Shown here piece by piece: positions 22,679 to 35,453 of a stretch of 64,000 bases of DNA. The position numbers and the translations under genes were made by a program. The stretch comes from Solen grandis. Its lineage: Eukaryota; Mollusca; Bivalvia; Adapedonta; Solenidae. The stretch lies in NCBI GenBank assembly GCA_021229015.1, contig CM037788.1, forward strand, positions 49,007,296 through 49,071,295, in the 5' to 3' direction. How positions within the stretch are numbered: position 1 is the first letter of the stretch; every line of letters begins with the position of its first letter. A model generated the notes under the pieces. It was not told the DNA's origin. It worked only from the letters and a program-made list of their open reading frames with translations, and searched no databases.

Positions 22679-25600
22679 GTCACAATTATATTGAAGTTAT
22701 TTTCAATCTGGTTGAAACCTAGATATGAACGTTTGATTAAACCTGAGAATATTATTTTACAATTCTTTCAGGGCAAAACTTCAGAATTATTATGCTTTTT
22801 GTTGTTGTTCAAATGAAATAGCACTCACGTTATGTGCATATACATTTTACAGACACTCATTGATTGCTTTGTATCTGAATGGATCTGGAATCAATAATTG
22901 GTGATTTAAGCATAAGCCAGTGTTATTCAATCTTTGACCATTTGGTTCACGGTGGATTTACCTGAAGGATGGCGCTATTTATGTCTTCATTACTTGTGTC
23001 TGCAGGACATATGTCACTCATAGAATGTAACAGAAGCTGTTATAGGAGGGCTCTCCTGAATGCTAATGCTGTATCATCACCCATATTATGGTTGACTTTT
23101 GAAGAATTTTATGACTCGATCATCAGCATTTTTCTAAATCATTTGGAGACGTTTTGATCTGTGCGATGCAGATGAAGAACTGTTTTACTGCTGTTTTCTG
23201 ACATTAATGTAGATAAGGTATTCTAATATAAATCTTTATAAATAAGATTAATACTGTCGCATTGACATAACTTCCAAGCAAATAAACAAATGTTAATTTA
23301 TCCCTGGGGGAGTTATTTTGTTGAGACTAGGAAAAATCTAGATCAGATTGCAGATATTATTTCAGTCAAATCAAGTTTAATAGAAATCTTTGTCAGTTAT
23401 TGATGAGAACCAAGTCCTCAGTTATGAAAAGTACTTAAGTATGATTTTAGGCTCAAATTCAAGGACTCAAATATACTCAAATCCTTATTTAATTCAATGG
23501 CTATTCCTTTAAGTTTGAACCTGAAAATAACACCTCTTGGGCCAATATTTCACAACTTTATATGAAAAAAAATTATTTTAGATTATACAATAAAACATAT
23601 AAGAAATAAATATGTCCTATTTCATTGTAATATATAAACTCATCACTTTCTTGAAGGAAAAAAATCTCAAAAATAAATCTCTGAAGACTTTTTTGTACAA
23701 AAGTTAAGGCTCTGTAGTACTTAAAGTGTAGTTTTATTTTTCATGAAAATACTAGTATGCACCTGATTAGCTTGCAAATTACTTTCAGGTTGCTCAGGGT
23801 TGAAATCATAGAGCTACATGTATAATTGCCTGGTCTGATGGAAAAGAGATACATAGGCAAACAGCCAAATTATACCCACACTTAACTAAAGTGGGGGCTC
23901 TATAAGAATCCTGCTTGTTGTGTTGTGTCACATCCTATCATATCCCATTCCTGTTCCGTTCTACACTCATATAACAATTACATGAAGTTTGGTAACTGTT
24001 GCTGATAATGAAAAAGATTTATCATGATACGACCAACAGCAAATAAGACTTGTGTAGATGACAGTTTAGGATTTTGTAAGAGTTATAGCCCTTTTCCAGC
24101 ATCAAAGCAGTATGTGGAGGTACTAATCATCATCACTTATAGCTCTAGTAATTACCTGGCCAGATGTGTTTGAATTATTTATAAAAGAGAGAACCATTAT
24201 TGACAGTACCATGATGGGAAAAATCTAACCTCCTGTTGTTTTTTACAAGAGTAATACTATAGAGACATGTTACTTATTAATGGACCTTCCAGTGTGTACA
24301 GAATGATGGATTCAAAGGTAGTCAATGGCTGACCTGGTTTACACAAAAACATGGTTTGTTTGTGATATTGTTTGTGAGCAGTTAACCTAGCTGTAAATGG
24401 GAAAGGTCCAGGTGAAATTTCATTGTGGTAGAAGGATTTTTGAATTGGTAATGAGAGGGCAGCATTAGAACATCTTTGCACCATCTCTAAGATAAGATAA
24501 ATCATGATTGATAAGGCTTTAATATAATTGAAAAAGCATATTATTCCAATTATCTGTTTTTGTTTGTGTGTAAGGTGTGTGTTTTTCTGTTGTGGTGTTG
24601 TTTTGTTTTTCCAAGGATTGGGGGAAGGCATGCACGAGCATAGTAAGACTCATATACCTTGCTGAAACTTCTAACTTTGATTGCACAACAGTTTGGAAAC
24701 AAGGAACTTTTATGAGCTTTTCTGAAGAGGCATATGTAAATGAGAAAAAATAGTGTGAATCAAGTATGCATTGGCATGCTAGAACAACCGCTTATTGAGA
24801 AGGGATCCTATAATCACCAGTTGCCTGCAGTTTTTTGTCCTTCTATCAAAGGAGTGTTTCGAGTAATATGGAATTATTTGGAATTCGGAGATCAAAATGA
24901 TTGTTTAGCATGACTGGGAAATTTATGTGCACCAAACATGCACCAATGACGCTGCGAGCGGATGGCCTTGTCAGACGAATATTGTAAAGACAGGAATAAT
25001 AACTGTGTACTCGTTGACTGACAGGCCATGACGGGGAATGAAGTACGCTGCAATTTGTCTAGGAGATTATTACGCTGCATTGGTTTGACATGATAATCTA
25101 GCAGTTTTAAGCTTCTCCAGCAATAAACATAATCAAATGGTAGCAATCAATATAAGAGCAGTCTAATTAATTATCGTCTCATGACCTCATTGATGATGAA
25201 TCAAAAGTTTGTGGATGTGAAACTTGGTAAGTGCAAGGCAGTAGAGTACTAGTCCAATTCAATAAGCAGAAAAGAAATCCTCTCATTACTGTAGTGTCAT
25301 TTTAAACATGCCTCAGGTCAATTTATAATTTTCAACCTGTGAAGAAGTTCTAAGAGCAACAGGGTGATTGACTTAACAAGCCGTCTAAATGATATGCATC
25401 ATGTGCAGAAAAAGAAAACGAGTATATTTAATCATGCTTTACCATGTTCACGGACTGTTTTGACAATTAACTTGATGCCAAAATAGGTATAGCCACGCCC
25501 CGAATGTTTGTTGGAGGTTGTTGAACTAAGGTAACTATTGAAAGCAAGATTCACATGCATTTGTTTGTCGGAGGATTGTACAGCTTTTCACTGGTTAAAC

Positions 25601-27924
25601 TGATATGCATATTCATTTCGGGGTGTTTTGACATCATGTTAATTGATAACTCCCATATTGTTTAGACTTTTGTTTAAATAGTGTATACTTTATTGAACAT
25701 TTATTTTACTTAGTTTTTCTCCCCTTCTACCTTTAAACTACAGACTCATCAAACATTAAATAGAGAATTAAACTTGCATGTGATGAAATTCATTACACGT
25801 TATTTTAAGCTGATTGTGTGTCTCAAATTGAAGAAGCCACAAAATAAATGCAAAACAAGAAATATCTAAAAAAAAAAAAAGAGTTTGGCTTATGGAAAAA
25901 AAAACCAAAGGTATGAAAGTTAAAGACATTAAAAGTGTTACAATATAATACATTGTAATAATGCAATGGTCTGTAGCAATGGTCTGTGGTTTTAAAATAA
26001 TGCTAGAAAATGTATTTTTTCGCTGAATTTAGATGTTATATACTAGCCAGGGAAAATAAAAAGAAAGAAAGGGACAAAAATGTAATATAAACGACACATA
26101 AAAAATTGGTTCCATCAGTGAGATTCAATCTCTGGGCCCTTAGTTTAAAACTTTTTTTTTCAAGGTCAAGAACGTAGAGATTTTTTTTCAATCATCCTTT
26201 AATATGAATGTTGATAGTTACTTAAGAAAGGCCTAGCTACTCTCTTGTACAAGAATTTCAGGTAAAATAATCATTTTTACATTGACATTAAATCTTGTTG
26301 ATTTTATACTAAAGGGAATTTCATGGGTACATTTATTTGTGAAATCATGTTCAAAAGAACATGGTGTCTATTAGATGCATAATTTTCATGGGGAATGATA
26401 TTTGTGGAATGAAAATTAGTGCTCATGAAAATTAATGATTTTACAGTATATTGTCGTTAAGCCATCATCGTTAGAGCAACCAAGTTCCACAAGTACATTA
26501 TTTAATGACATACACTGTGTTTTATCATGCTGTTCATTTTTTTAAGAGGTCATTAGAAACAAACATGGTCTCGCTGAAAAGCATGAATATGCTTTAATTC
26601 AAAATGAAAAAGTTAAAATTCAGACGTTATTTATCTATTTCAGTGTTTGCTATGCATAACATTTTGTGCAAATGTTTTTGTTAAGTTATCAGCATTTTAG
26701 TATAATGGACTTATCTGGATTGGCAAACAATGGTAATGACATCAACAGCATTACAAAGACTTAATGTCGTCACTCAGTCCCAATGCATTATGGGAAGTGG
26801 TAGCTATAAGGTCTATGTATATAGAAGTATTTTATCTACAGGGACCAGTAATGTTGGTATCATGACATGTTATGAGTATATCAGAGCATGTTGGAGATTT
26901 ACAGATCCCTCCCTGTTGCAGATGAATGGATCAATTTATTTTATGGCTGCTTTTTCCTTCAGCTACCAGTTCTGGCTAACTATGTAATGTGCTGGGAAAA
27001 GAAATTTAACCTAATTTGGATCAGATTGAATCAAATCTTTAAAAACAATTTCTTGCTTTGGTTTCCGCATCCTGCAGCAGAATGAAAAATCAATTTGTTA
27101 TGAGGTATGGCCTGAACATTGTTTTAATGGATTTCTGCTGTTTCTCTCATTTATTGGGCCTTTTAGATTTTATTTTCTAAACTGACCCTGCCATCGTGGC
27201 ACAAAAATTAATGAAATTAAAGGTCTTTTGTTTCAAGAATAGCAGAAATTTATCCAGCTGTAACTTGTAAATGATTTGTTGGCAAGTTTTAAGGAGTTTA
27301 AAAATAATGCAGTTAGGGAAGCAAACAAGCCAGAAAATGTTCAGAATATGCATCTTCTATGAAAATTACAAGATATGGTGAGTCAGATATTTTGGGCTTG
27401 AGCAATTCAGGAGAGGAATGAGATTGGTGCTCTCCATTGATTTATTCCAAATTTTGATTTTATTTTGTCTAGATAGGAAGCAGGCAGTCTGGTTTATTTC
27501 ACCTCAGATGGTAATTATTGCATCTTATTTGACTTATGCTTGAATTGCTGTTACTATAATCAGGCGTTCACAAGTGATTGGAGACCCTGGTGAAACACTC
27601 GATCAGGATACCATTCCCAGTATGGAGCAATATTTTGGCAACAAACATACATAGAAATCCACAGAGATTGTGTAATAGTTTCTTCCTTACAGTCTCTGCA
27701 ATATGCAGTTGATATAGATTATTTAAAATTATTTTATTCATCTTTCCTGATTGCTCAATCTATTTTGCCATTTGAAATTCCATTTCTAATAAACAAAATT
27801 GTTTTTCAGAAGTTAATATTGTTTTTTGGTGTGTTTTTTTTGTAATCATTTTGATTTGATTTACATAAATTTTATATTTTGAATTTGAAATAAATTTGCA
27901 CTCATTCTGTAGAATTAAAATCTT
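22679..27924. other. long AT-rich stretch, no gene recognised
   Basis: About 5.2 kb without a supported gene. The minus-strand open frames at 24257-24631 and 24892-25146 have no recognisable domain or splice signals. A block at about 26340-26452 (gtgctcatgaaaattaatga; 'ttttacagtat') resembles 41845-41932 and is probably a shared old repeat. Confidence 0.5.
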
Positions 27925-28700
27925 TCAGTGATCCCCAGCATAAGCCATTCAGTGATCTTGAGATCTCAAGCATAAAGCCTTTCAGTGATCTTGAGATCTC
28001 CAGCATAAGGCCTTTCAGTAATCATAGTTGAGATCTCCAGCATAAACTCTTTTAATGATCATAATCAAGATCTCCAGCATAAAGCCTTTCAGAATGATTG
28101 ATTGATTTTTTGAGTTTACTGTTATATAGTGATATCCAGCTAATTACAGGTGGAGGAAAACCCCAAATGCATTGAAGCATCGGGTAGAATCACCGGCCTC
28201 AGGGAAGCCAGCTGGAAGGCTTCCTCACATGAAAATCCGAACTATCCAGCCGGGACTCGAACCCACACGGTTAGAGGTTGAGTAAGTATTTAAGATAGGG
28301 ACTTTACCTTTTGGCTATGGAGGCCCCTTAAAGCCTTTCAGTGATCAGAATTGAGATCTCCTAAACTAAGCAAAAAGCCTCTCAGTTATAATAACTCAGA
28401 GATATCCAGCATAAAGTGATCTTGAGATCTCCTGCATTGGGCCTTTCAGTGAAAACCAGCATAATAAAGCCTTTACGAAGATATCCAGCATAAAGTCTTT
28501 TAGTGATCTTGAGATCTCCAGCATAGGGCCATTTAGTGATCATAATTGAGATCTCCAGCATAGGGCCATTTAGTGATCATAATTGAGATCTCCAGCATAG
28601 GGCCATTTAGTGATCATAATTGAGATCTCCAGCATAGGGCCATTTAGTGATCATAATTGAGATCTCCAGCATAGGGTCATTTAGTGATCATAATTGAAGA
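27925..28700 (+). repeat. ~37-bp minisatellite, interrupted and cut by the gap
   Basis: Units of 'gatctccagcat' + 'aagcctttcagtgatc' or 'agggccatttagtgatcataattga'. They are irregular on the left, becoming five near-identical 37-bp units at about 28510-28700. A SINE splits the array at 28093-28328. The array runs directly into the N gap, so its true length is unknown. Confidence 0.9.
28093..28328 (-). repeat. SINE, family 1, inserted in the minisatellite
   Basis: Complete element in reverse orientation: tail 'tttgagtttactgttata', body 'ccagctaattacaggtggag', the complement of the B box 'gggactcgaaccca', and the head end 'ctatggaggcccc'. It is flanked by 'taaagcctttcag' at 28080-28092 and 28329-28341, a 13-bp target-site duplication. 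Part of that sequence recurs in the host array, which weakens the duplication argument slightly. Confidence 0.88.
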
Positions 28701-28800
28701 NNNNNNNNNNNNNNNNNNNNNNNNNNNNNNNNNNNNNNNNNNNNNNNNNNNNNNNNNNNNNNNNNNNNNNNNNNNNNNNNNNNNNNNNNNNNNNNNNNNN
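28701..28800. other. assembly gap (100 N)
   Basis: Exactly 100 N, the conventional size for a gap of unknown length. It sits at the edge of the 37-bp minisatellite, a likely reason assembly failed. Sequence on the far side does not continue the array. Confidence 0.97.
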
Positions 28801-28948
28801 TAAGCTCACATATGCACAAACTCTCTTGTACTCTCTTGCACGTGTATCTTTATTTGAAAAGATCAAGGATGAATGCCTAATTCTTCCCCCCGACATATTT
28901 CGTGTAAAAATATTTTAGCGATTTCATAATTATACTTAACAAAAAGTC

Positions 28949-29102
28949 CCAAATTTCCGGATACCTTCGGTGGGCCCATATATATATATTATAGAAACAT
29001 TAACGTACAAAACATCATTATATATTATAGAAACATTAACGTACAAAACATCATTATACATACATATATATATAGCCCCGATTAAGATATCCGGAAATTT
29101 GG
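28949..29102. mobile_element. small inverted-repeat element
   Basis: Perfect 15-bp ends: 'ccaaatttccggata' at the left and 'tatccggaaatttgg' at the right, about 154 bp in all. The interior is a tandem pair of 36-bp units (about 28986-29021 and 29022-29057) containing 'agaaacattaacgtacaaaa'. MITE-like; no ORF. Confidence 0.6.
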
Positions 29103-29770
29103 TACAGGTCCAGGGATTTAATCAAACTGGGGCCGCAGTTGGGCCCGTCTGGGGCCGCATGGGGCCGTAGATTACACCTGTCCATACTACCATACTTAGA
29201 AGTTAAAATACACTCAAGCATTCAGTTCTCTTATTATCTGTATTCTTGAGCTACGAAAAATTATCAGCAAGCAGAGGCCAATGCAAAAAAAAGTAAATCG
29301 CAGCAGATCTCAGTAGAGATTAATATGGATCACCTTAAATTTTGCACAACCAATCTGTGCTGTTAGAGCAGAACTTCAATGCAACTGTTATTTATTGAAT
29401 TTGTCCTTATATGTCCACCATACTCGTGACAGGAACATTTTAAGTTCATTAATAACGAGAACTTAGTACGCCATTTTGGAGATATTTTTACTGTTCTCCA
29501 AGTCTTGTACGTTACGACTGTTGTTGGTTTTGGACAGTTATCTATATTTTTAAGTGTTTTCAATAACCATTGAAAAATTAAAAGTTTTAAAAGGATTTTA
29601 CCTCATTCAATAATATTGAGGTGTTCAAAGAATTGTTTTGTTTTGTGGTTTTTTATGCTTGCGCAAGTTCGAGAACTAGATACTCCAGGATACTGGTCTG
29701 TTTGATGTCGAGTTGCATTTCTCTTTATGAACATCGGTGGAATATCTATTTCGGTGGGGATCATACTTAC
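29103..29770. other. non-coding sequence; possible intron of a minus-strand gene
   Basis: Nothing is identified beyond short open frames. If the exon candidate at 29771-29824 is real, this is the start of its first intron. Confidence 0.35.
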
Positions 29771-29824
29771 CATCCTTCTTCTTTTTCTTCCCTCCCTTCC
29801 CCTTCTTCTTTTTCTTGGGGGCAT
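29771..29824 (-). other. candidate first exon with a basic N-terminus; frame may be broken
   Basis: On the minus strand an ATG at 29824 leads through a purine tract to a strong donor (GGATG|GTAAGT at 29770). Read from the ATG it encodes 18 Arg-rich residues (MPPRKRRRGREGRKRRRM). In the +1 frame the same bases give NAPKKKKKGKGGKKKKKDG, all AAG/AAA lysines, which is more like a natural Lys-rich N-terminus. The two frames would join if the C run after the ATG had six Cs instead of five. A CCAAT box lies on the same strand at 29917-29921. Either a real Arg-rich start, a one-base deletion, or a homopolymer error; the downstream exons are not identified. Confidence 0.3.
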
Positions 29825-30199
29825 TTTTATTGCGATTTTTTCTGCAGAGATCACTCCTCGGAATAGTTGTCAATCAAAACAACCAAGCACTGCACCGAAT
29901 ATTTTTCTTGTATTTGATTGGCCAAAAAGGGAACGCACCTGTGGCAGCATTGTCTAAACTGCTGACGACTTAATCTGAATTCGGATATAGGGGAAACGCG
30001 TGGTTTTTTTTTTTCATATTTAAACCTTCGTCTTTGAAGAATTAGATATATATATGTAACAGGTGGTGAATTAAGGCATTATAAGATAGATAAAGTTATT
30101 ATCTAACAAATCATTTACCTTATTTGTTTTTACCGTTTACAAACCACGAGTGAATGTTCCCCTTTAACTGAACTCCCCTTTGTAAGACTTTATATAAGT
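29825..30199. other. possible promoter or upstream region; nothing definite
   Basis: Contains the CCAAT sequence at 29917-29921 on the minus strand and slightly more CpG than the surroundings. No other signal. Confidence 0.3.
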
Positions 30200-30305
30200 A
30201 ATTTCAAGGGTGAAAAATATCCAACCTCTGTTAGGTATCAAACCCTAGACCCCTGGGTCAGTAGACCGACACTCTAACCACGTCGCTAAAGAGCTGTGGT
30301 AATAC
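30200..30305 (-). repeat. tRNA-headed SINE fragment, family 4 (a)
   Basis: 'ctgttaggtatcaaaccctag', 'acccctgggtcagtagaccg', 'ctctaaccacgtcgctaaa' read in reverse as a tRNA-like head with A and B boxes. A near copy is at 30835-30930. Confidence 0.65.
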
Positions 30306-30834
30306 ACATTTTTTTCTACCGATGACTCCCGGTGCTTGAGCAAAAAAAAGACTGAGAAATCCAATGAGAATTGCCTATTTTTCTTTAATTAATAGATCAC
30401 TCGGCAGACGACATGTCCTTAGATATCACTCGGAAGATGTCTGTTAATCAGTAAATGTGTCATTCACTTTCCATACACAGAACAATAAAACATGCTTATC
30501 ACACAGTCATGGATGACTGCAGATTCAGATTACCTACACATTAATTAACAGCAACAATATATAGGACTCTGGCTTGTCAGGTGGTTATGCCGATGGTTCA
30601 GTATGGGGGTCCACGATGGGGATTTCCTTTAGACAGGGCAAACATTATGGATTATCCATGGATTTTTTAGCCTAGAAAAAAAAAGTATGATCAGGGCAGC
30701 TGTGGGGGGCTTCCCTACCCCCTGCTAAATCAGGGCTTGTCAGCATCCGCATGCTCAAGATCATCTATATGGAAATGCATGTATATGCAATATATTGCTA
30801 CATGCAAATTATCCTCGTCGCCAATGAAGTAATT

Positions 30835-30930
30835 TCAAAGGTTGGGGGGATATCAGGCTTCTGTTAGGGATAGAACCCTAAACCCCTGGGTCAGTAGACC
30901 GATGCACTAACCACGTCGCTAAAAAGTTAG
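30835..30930 (-). repeat. tRNA-headed SINE fragment, family 4 (b)
   Basis: Second copy of the 30200 element: 'cttctgttagggatagaacc', 'cccctgggtcagtagaccga', 'ctaaccacgtcgctaaaaag'. The two copies sit about 630 bp apart in the same orientation. A further tRNA-like 'aatggatcgaacccact' lies at about 31010. Confidence 0.65.
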
Positions 30931-31755
30931 CCCAACATCAATATCGCTGGAGGGGGCTATGTAGGCTAATCACTACATAAACACAAATGAAATTTCGTAT
31001 GTCGCTGCAATGGATCGAACCCACTACCTTTCCTGTTATCCACATAGCGTTCGTTTTTCATATATTCGTCATATTATCCTTCTTTCCTTTTGTGTTCATA
31101 GGCCTTTAATTTTCAGTCTTGGTTCTGTCTTAATTGTCATATATTTTTTTTTAATTAACCGGATATTAGATATCAGCAAATCGATTTCTTAAGTGTATGC
31201 CTGGTATTCCTTGTATGAATAATATATACAAAGAGTTTAAGATACAACAGGAAATAAATTCTGTTCATCTTAACGAGTGAACAATTGGAAAGTCCCACCG
31301 CTGGGATATGTATCAAGTAAGTTGGAAAAGTGCGATTAAAGCACAAAATGATGTATCCGGCTATAAACCAGCACCTCTATAATAATAGAATAACATAAAA
31401 TAAGGGAATTAATATGAAAAAAAAACACTTTCATCTAAAACTTTATAGAGTTGTCCACTGTAATCACATATATATATTATTGTAAATATACTAAGTCTAC
31501 TTGTATTGTTGTCTTCTGCAGTTAAGACAGGAAAAAAAACTATTTATAAATAACGTATCTATTTTCTTTATATACATATTTCCTTTGCTGCAAGACTGAG
31601 TCATTTAGTTTAACAAACAAACAAAATAATTTACAGTCATGTTTAGCCATTTTAATGTGTATTATGGTATTTATAACAATAAAGAAAAAGGCATGGTATA
31701 AAACTTAGTTGCCCTGAACTTCTATATTTATGTTTATTTTTTTTTTTCTTTAAGT

Positions 31756-31985
31756 TTTAACGCTCCACCGACAGTAACGTTATTACAGTCATATTCGAGA
31801 CTGTGTATACTTGAGACAAGTGTAGTTATCACTCTGCAGTATCACGCCGTAGACATGTGGCATGCAACCGGACCTGAAACAACACTGAATATATCATGAG
31901 TGCCAAACTTGGGAGATACTAGTACCTTTTTTAATAACTTTGGTATGTGACGTTTGGGGTTCGCACCCACGACCTCCCGGTGCAC
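31756..31985 (-). repeat. SINE, family 2, reverse, head-truncated
   Basis: 'cgctccaccgacagtaacgt', 'ctgcagtatcacgccgtaga', 'tttggtatgtgacgtttggg', 'gttcgcacccacgacctccc' match the reverse of family 2. It stops in the anticodon region, so the A-box part of the head is missing. Confidence 0.8.
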
Positions 31986-32650
31986 TATTGTTTTACTTTA
32001 TCGTTTACAAATATTCCCTTTTTTTGCGAGCGTATGTTCTAACTAACCAACCTTTTTTGAGCGGCTTTGATATTCAAGAAAGAATTATATGTTTTTTTCC
32101 CCCTTAATTTAACAGTTCTCCGGCTAAACTGACCTGCCCTTAAGGCAGGGTTTGCTATCCATTAGATATATAACTAAAACGAAAAATAGATAACTTTTCA
32201 CTGCACATTTAAATACGAGTTGTATTGAAAATAAAAGTACATAACACCCTTAATTATCCGACCCTGATCCAATCTATCAAAAGTAACTATATACTTGTAT
32301 AACTACTTGTTGGTACCTACACGATATTAGTTCGGATAGAAAAATACATGTTTTGTATCGGATTATACACCGCTATACAATAATGGTATTGAATGGCTCA
32401 AACCTTTCACTTTGATAGACAGCAAGTAAATACACGTCAGCCATCTGACGAACCTGATCCCGTCCCTAGGTCGGAGTAGGATGCAGCGTGATCGTCTGAC
32501 TCACTTTAAATTATTTGGCGATTAACTGCAGACAAGAAAGAAGGACTGTGTCCATTTATTTGCCATTTATGACCAGATGAACAAAATAACTCAACAATAT
32601 TGTACTTTATATTTTATTGTCACCAATCTGATCGAACAGCTGATGGATTA

Positions 32651-32895
32651 CTGTTCCCGCTGGCCGAGTGGTTGGAACTTCCGCCCCGAAACCGGGAGGT
32701 TATGTGGTCGATCCCCGGCAGCGACATGTCAAATTCCTTATTTAATTGGCATTGGTATATTTACATTGCTTTGCATTTAGCAAGATGGGGTAATTCTAGG
32801 ACTGGTTGGTCCCATGTCAGGATAATATGAATTGGTGTGGTATCATGCGATTTGAGACAATTCTACATCTGCCTCATTTAGGGAAAGTTAACGAT
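32651..32895 (+). repeat. SINE, family 2, forward, with intact tRNA-like head
   Basis: Head 'cgctggccgagtggttggaa' (A box of a Leu/Ser-type tRNA), then 'ccgggaggttatgtggtcga' (B-box region), then the family body 'gactggttggtcccatgtca' and 'gtgtggtatcatgcg'. The tail has decayed. Confidence 0.8.
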
Positions 32896-32928
32896 GGTCA
32901 GTGAAATAATTAATCCACACTCAGGGTG

Positions 32929-33656
32929 TTTGTTACAGTTTCTATGTAGACAAAGAAAGAAAACTTAATCTATTTCATAGATTTTTTTTAACTTTGCATG
33001 ATTGTAGAGAATCATAAAAGAAACATTTTATGGGGGGGGGGATGGGGATCATCGTCCTACTTTTTTAGTTATCTGCCCCTGAATGCGATATTGTAGCACT
33101 TTGAGGCCCTGTTCAGATGCAGATAACTCAAAATAATGACAAACAGAACCTCATAAGGTTCAGTATTTTATTTCCTGTCTCTGTACAAAATTTGCAGAAA
33201 TTTCTATGTGATAGATTTTCTACTATAATCACTCATGCAAATATATATAAATTTTCTCAAATTATCTCCATTTTTTCAAGAAAAATGCAATATATTTACA
33301 GTTTTAAATATAACTGAACTTCTATAAGATCAATAGGTTTCAAATTTTGCATAATGACTTTAAATGGAAACACACACACACACACACACAAACATACACA
33401 CAAAAAACATTGATAAGAAATAATATAGGGTATCAGTAAGATTAATTTTGAGTTATCTGCCATTGAATATGGCATCAAAGTTCTGAACTATCACATTCAA
33501 GGGCAGATAACTCAAAAAATAGGACGCTGATCCTCATTTTCCCCCCACAAAATGTTTCTTTTATGATTCTCTATTATCATGCAAAGTTTAAAATAAAAAT
33601 CTATGACACTATTTGAATTTTCCTTCTTTGTCTATACAGAAACTGTAGCAAACAAA
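32929..33656. mobile_element. foldback element with ~210-bp inverted arms, member B
   Basis: Arms 32929-33143 and 33440-33656 are inverted copies of about 80% identity. Both contain 'tagacaaagaa', 'agagaatcataaaagaaaca', and two 'gttatctgcc' blocks. The spacer is AT-rich and includes a (CA)n run at 33370-33391. Shares its motif with 19668-20175. Long inverted arms could let transcripts form double-stranded RNA. Confidence 0.8.
33370..33391 (+). repeat. (CA)n microsatellite
   Basis: About 11 CA repeats inside the spacer of the foldback element. Confidence 0.9.
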
Positions 33657-34137
33657 TACACTTGACATATGGCGGACATTTAACATTTGCTTTGATTGAA
33701 ACAACTACATGAAAATTACAAACATCACTGACACGTATGTGTATTGTTATATATTAACAAAAATGTTCTAGAAACGGGGTAATTTCTAGCCCCGAAACAA
33801 AACGAAGAAATGTTATACTTTTTTAGCTGATGTCGTCAACTAGAACTTTATCTGCATTTATATGTGCTATAACATTTGTAAACCTTTTTTCAGTATATCT
33901 TTCCCATGCTCAGAACACTACATTACATCGACTTTTTTTTTTTTAAAGAAAACGTACAAAGAAGTTCATATACTTCCGTGTATCGCATTCACATAATTGC
34001 ATGCATCTTTCTTTGCGCTTCTCGAGATTCTTTCATTGATATACATTTACCTAAATTACATTAGATTTTTTATCTTTCCATATAATCTCGAGTTAGAATT
34101 CGTAAAACTTTAAACATTGATATAAAATGCTTTATCT

Positions 34138-34340
34138 GTCCCGTAAGCCAAGTGATTAGAGCGTCCACTTCGTGAACGGGAAGTTGTGGGTTCGATTCCC
34201 AGATGCGTCATAAAGGCTGTGCTTGGCCTTCAGCACATGAGGGAATATCCCTGGACTGGTTGAAACAGTGTCAGGATAATTAGACTTATCGTATGTAAAC
34301 ACAGATCCCTAAATAATTGAAATATTGACGATATCTGACA
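34138..34340 (+). repeat. SINE with tRNA-like head, family 2 variant
   Basis: Head 'gccaagtgattagagcgtcc' and 'gtgggttcgattcccagat' have good A- and B-box form. The sequence then continues into a body sharing 'tggactggttg' and 'gtgtcaggataat' with family 2, and ends 'tgaaatattgacgat'. The continuing body and poor T-stem pairing argue against a functional tRNA gene. Confidence 0.7.
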
Positions 34341-35453
34341 TTGACTTATAACATCGTCCTTCTATTGACCTGATGAGCGCCCGCAGACGTGATGCTCTTG
34401 TTTTCTATTTCATTATACAATCATTTATACAGAGAAGTAAACAGGGTCTAATTATAGTTCATATAGTTATTACGACAGCTTTTCTTGGCCCAAAAAGTGC
34501 TAAATATGGCCATCTAGACCTCCCTTGGTGTTCGAGTAGGCTTTACAGAGATTTGTTTGGATTTGGAACTGGTCGAGAAATACCCGGAACTACGTCACTG
34601 GCATCATAATAGACAGGTGAACACCCTTTGAGACTGAAGAAACCATTCCAGGTCAAGCTGGCATCTTGTTACTGCTTGCTTAGTAACAAGGAAATTACGT
34701 CACAGTTGCTAAGGGAAATGTTATAGCCTGAATAGCATTCTTCAATTACTATAACTGATAAAATCACGAAACTTACAAACTTTAAATTCTGTTGCTAAAA
34801 TAAATAAAGATCAATCTGAGGTAGTCATTTGACTTGTTTTTTTTATATCAATTTTGATCAAATGTGGTTGGTGCTCTTAGACATAAACATTTTAAACAGT
34901 TTTGTTTATTTCTTTTTCTTTTTCTGTAGTTGTTGCTTTGAGTATTTTTAGAGCTGCGATTATTATGAAACAAAAGTAAATATTTAATACTGATATATTT
35001 TTACACATGAACACAAGTGTGTGTTAAGGACAGTTGGAGTGACATGTATCGACGATAAAATCGATCTGCCTAAGTAGCAAAACTATTTGAAGAATTTTTC
35101 TGCAAGACCTTCCGATGACCTATCATGGAACGACCACATGGGGCGTTCGGTAAAATCCCACATGCTGAGAAAAAAACGTCATCTCCCATAATTCGATACA
35201 CCGGAAGCCTTGAGTGAAGCATCGTTTATGGCATTATCTGGTCTGTAAGCAGACGACAAGTGACTTTAATCAGATTATTTCCCGCCATTCTCTGTTGGGG
35301 ACCTGTTGCTTCGAAATTAATGATAAAAAGGCAAAACACCGTCATCTATCAAGTTCAGAATGTAAAACTAAACGAAAGGTAATGACCAGAACACGATTGT
35401 AGCAAAACCATTCGACAGCAAAGTAACATCACACCGACAAACAAACAGTTGAC
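34341..35453. promoter_or_regulatory. upstream region of the GPCR gene
   Basis: Contains no repeat family recognised here. It should hold the promoter and 5' UTR of the receptor. No TATA or initiator can be placed with confidence. Immediately upstream of the predicted start there is an in-frame TAA at 35424-35426 and a short upstream ORF ending in TAG at about 35400. Confidence 0.4.

Noticed and set aside
32651..32725. Functional tRNA-Leu/Ser gene
   Set aside because: It is the head of a family 2 SINE with matching body and no terminator run after it.
34138..34210. Functional tRNA gene
   Set aside because: A and B boxes are present, but the sequence continues without a break into a SINE body and the T stem pairs poorly.
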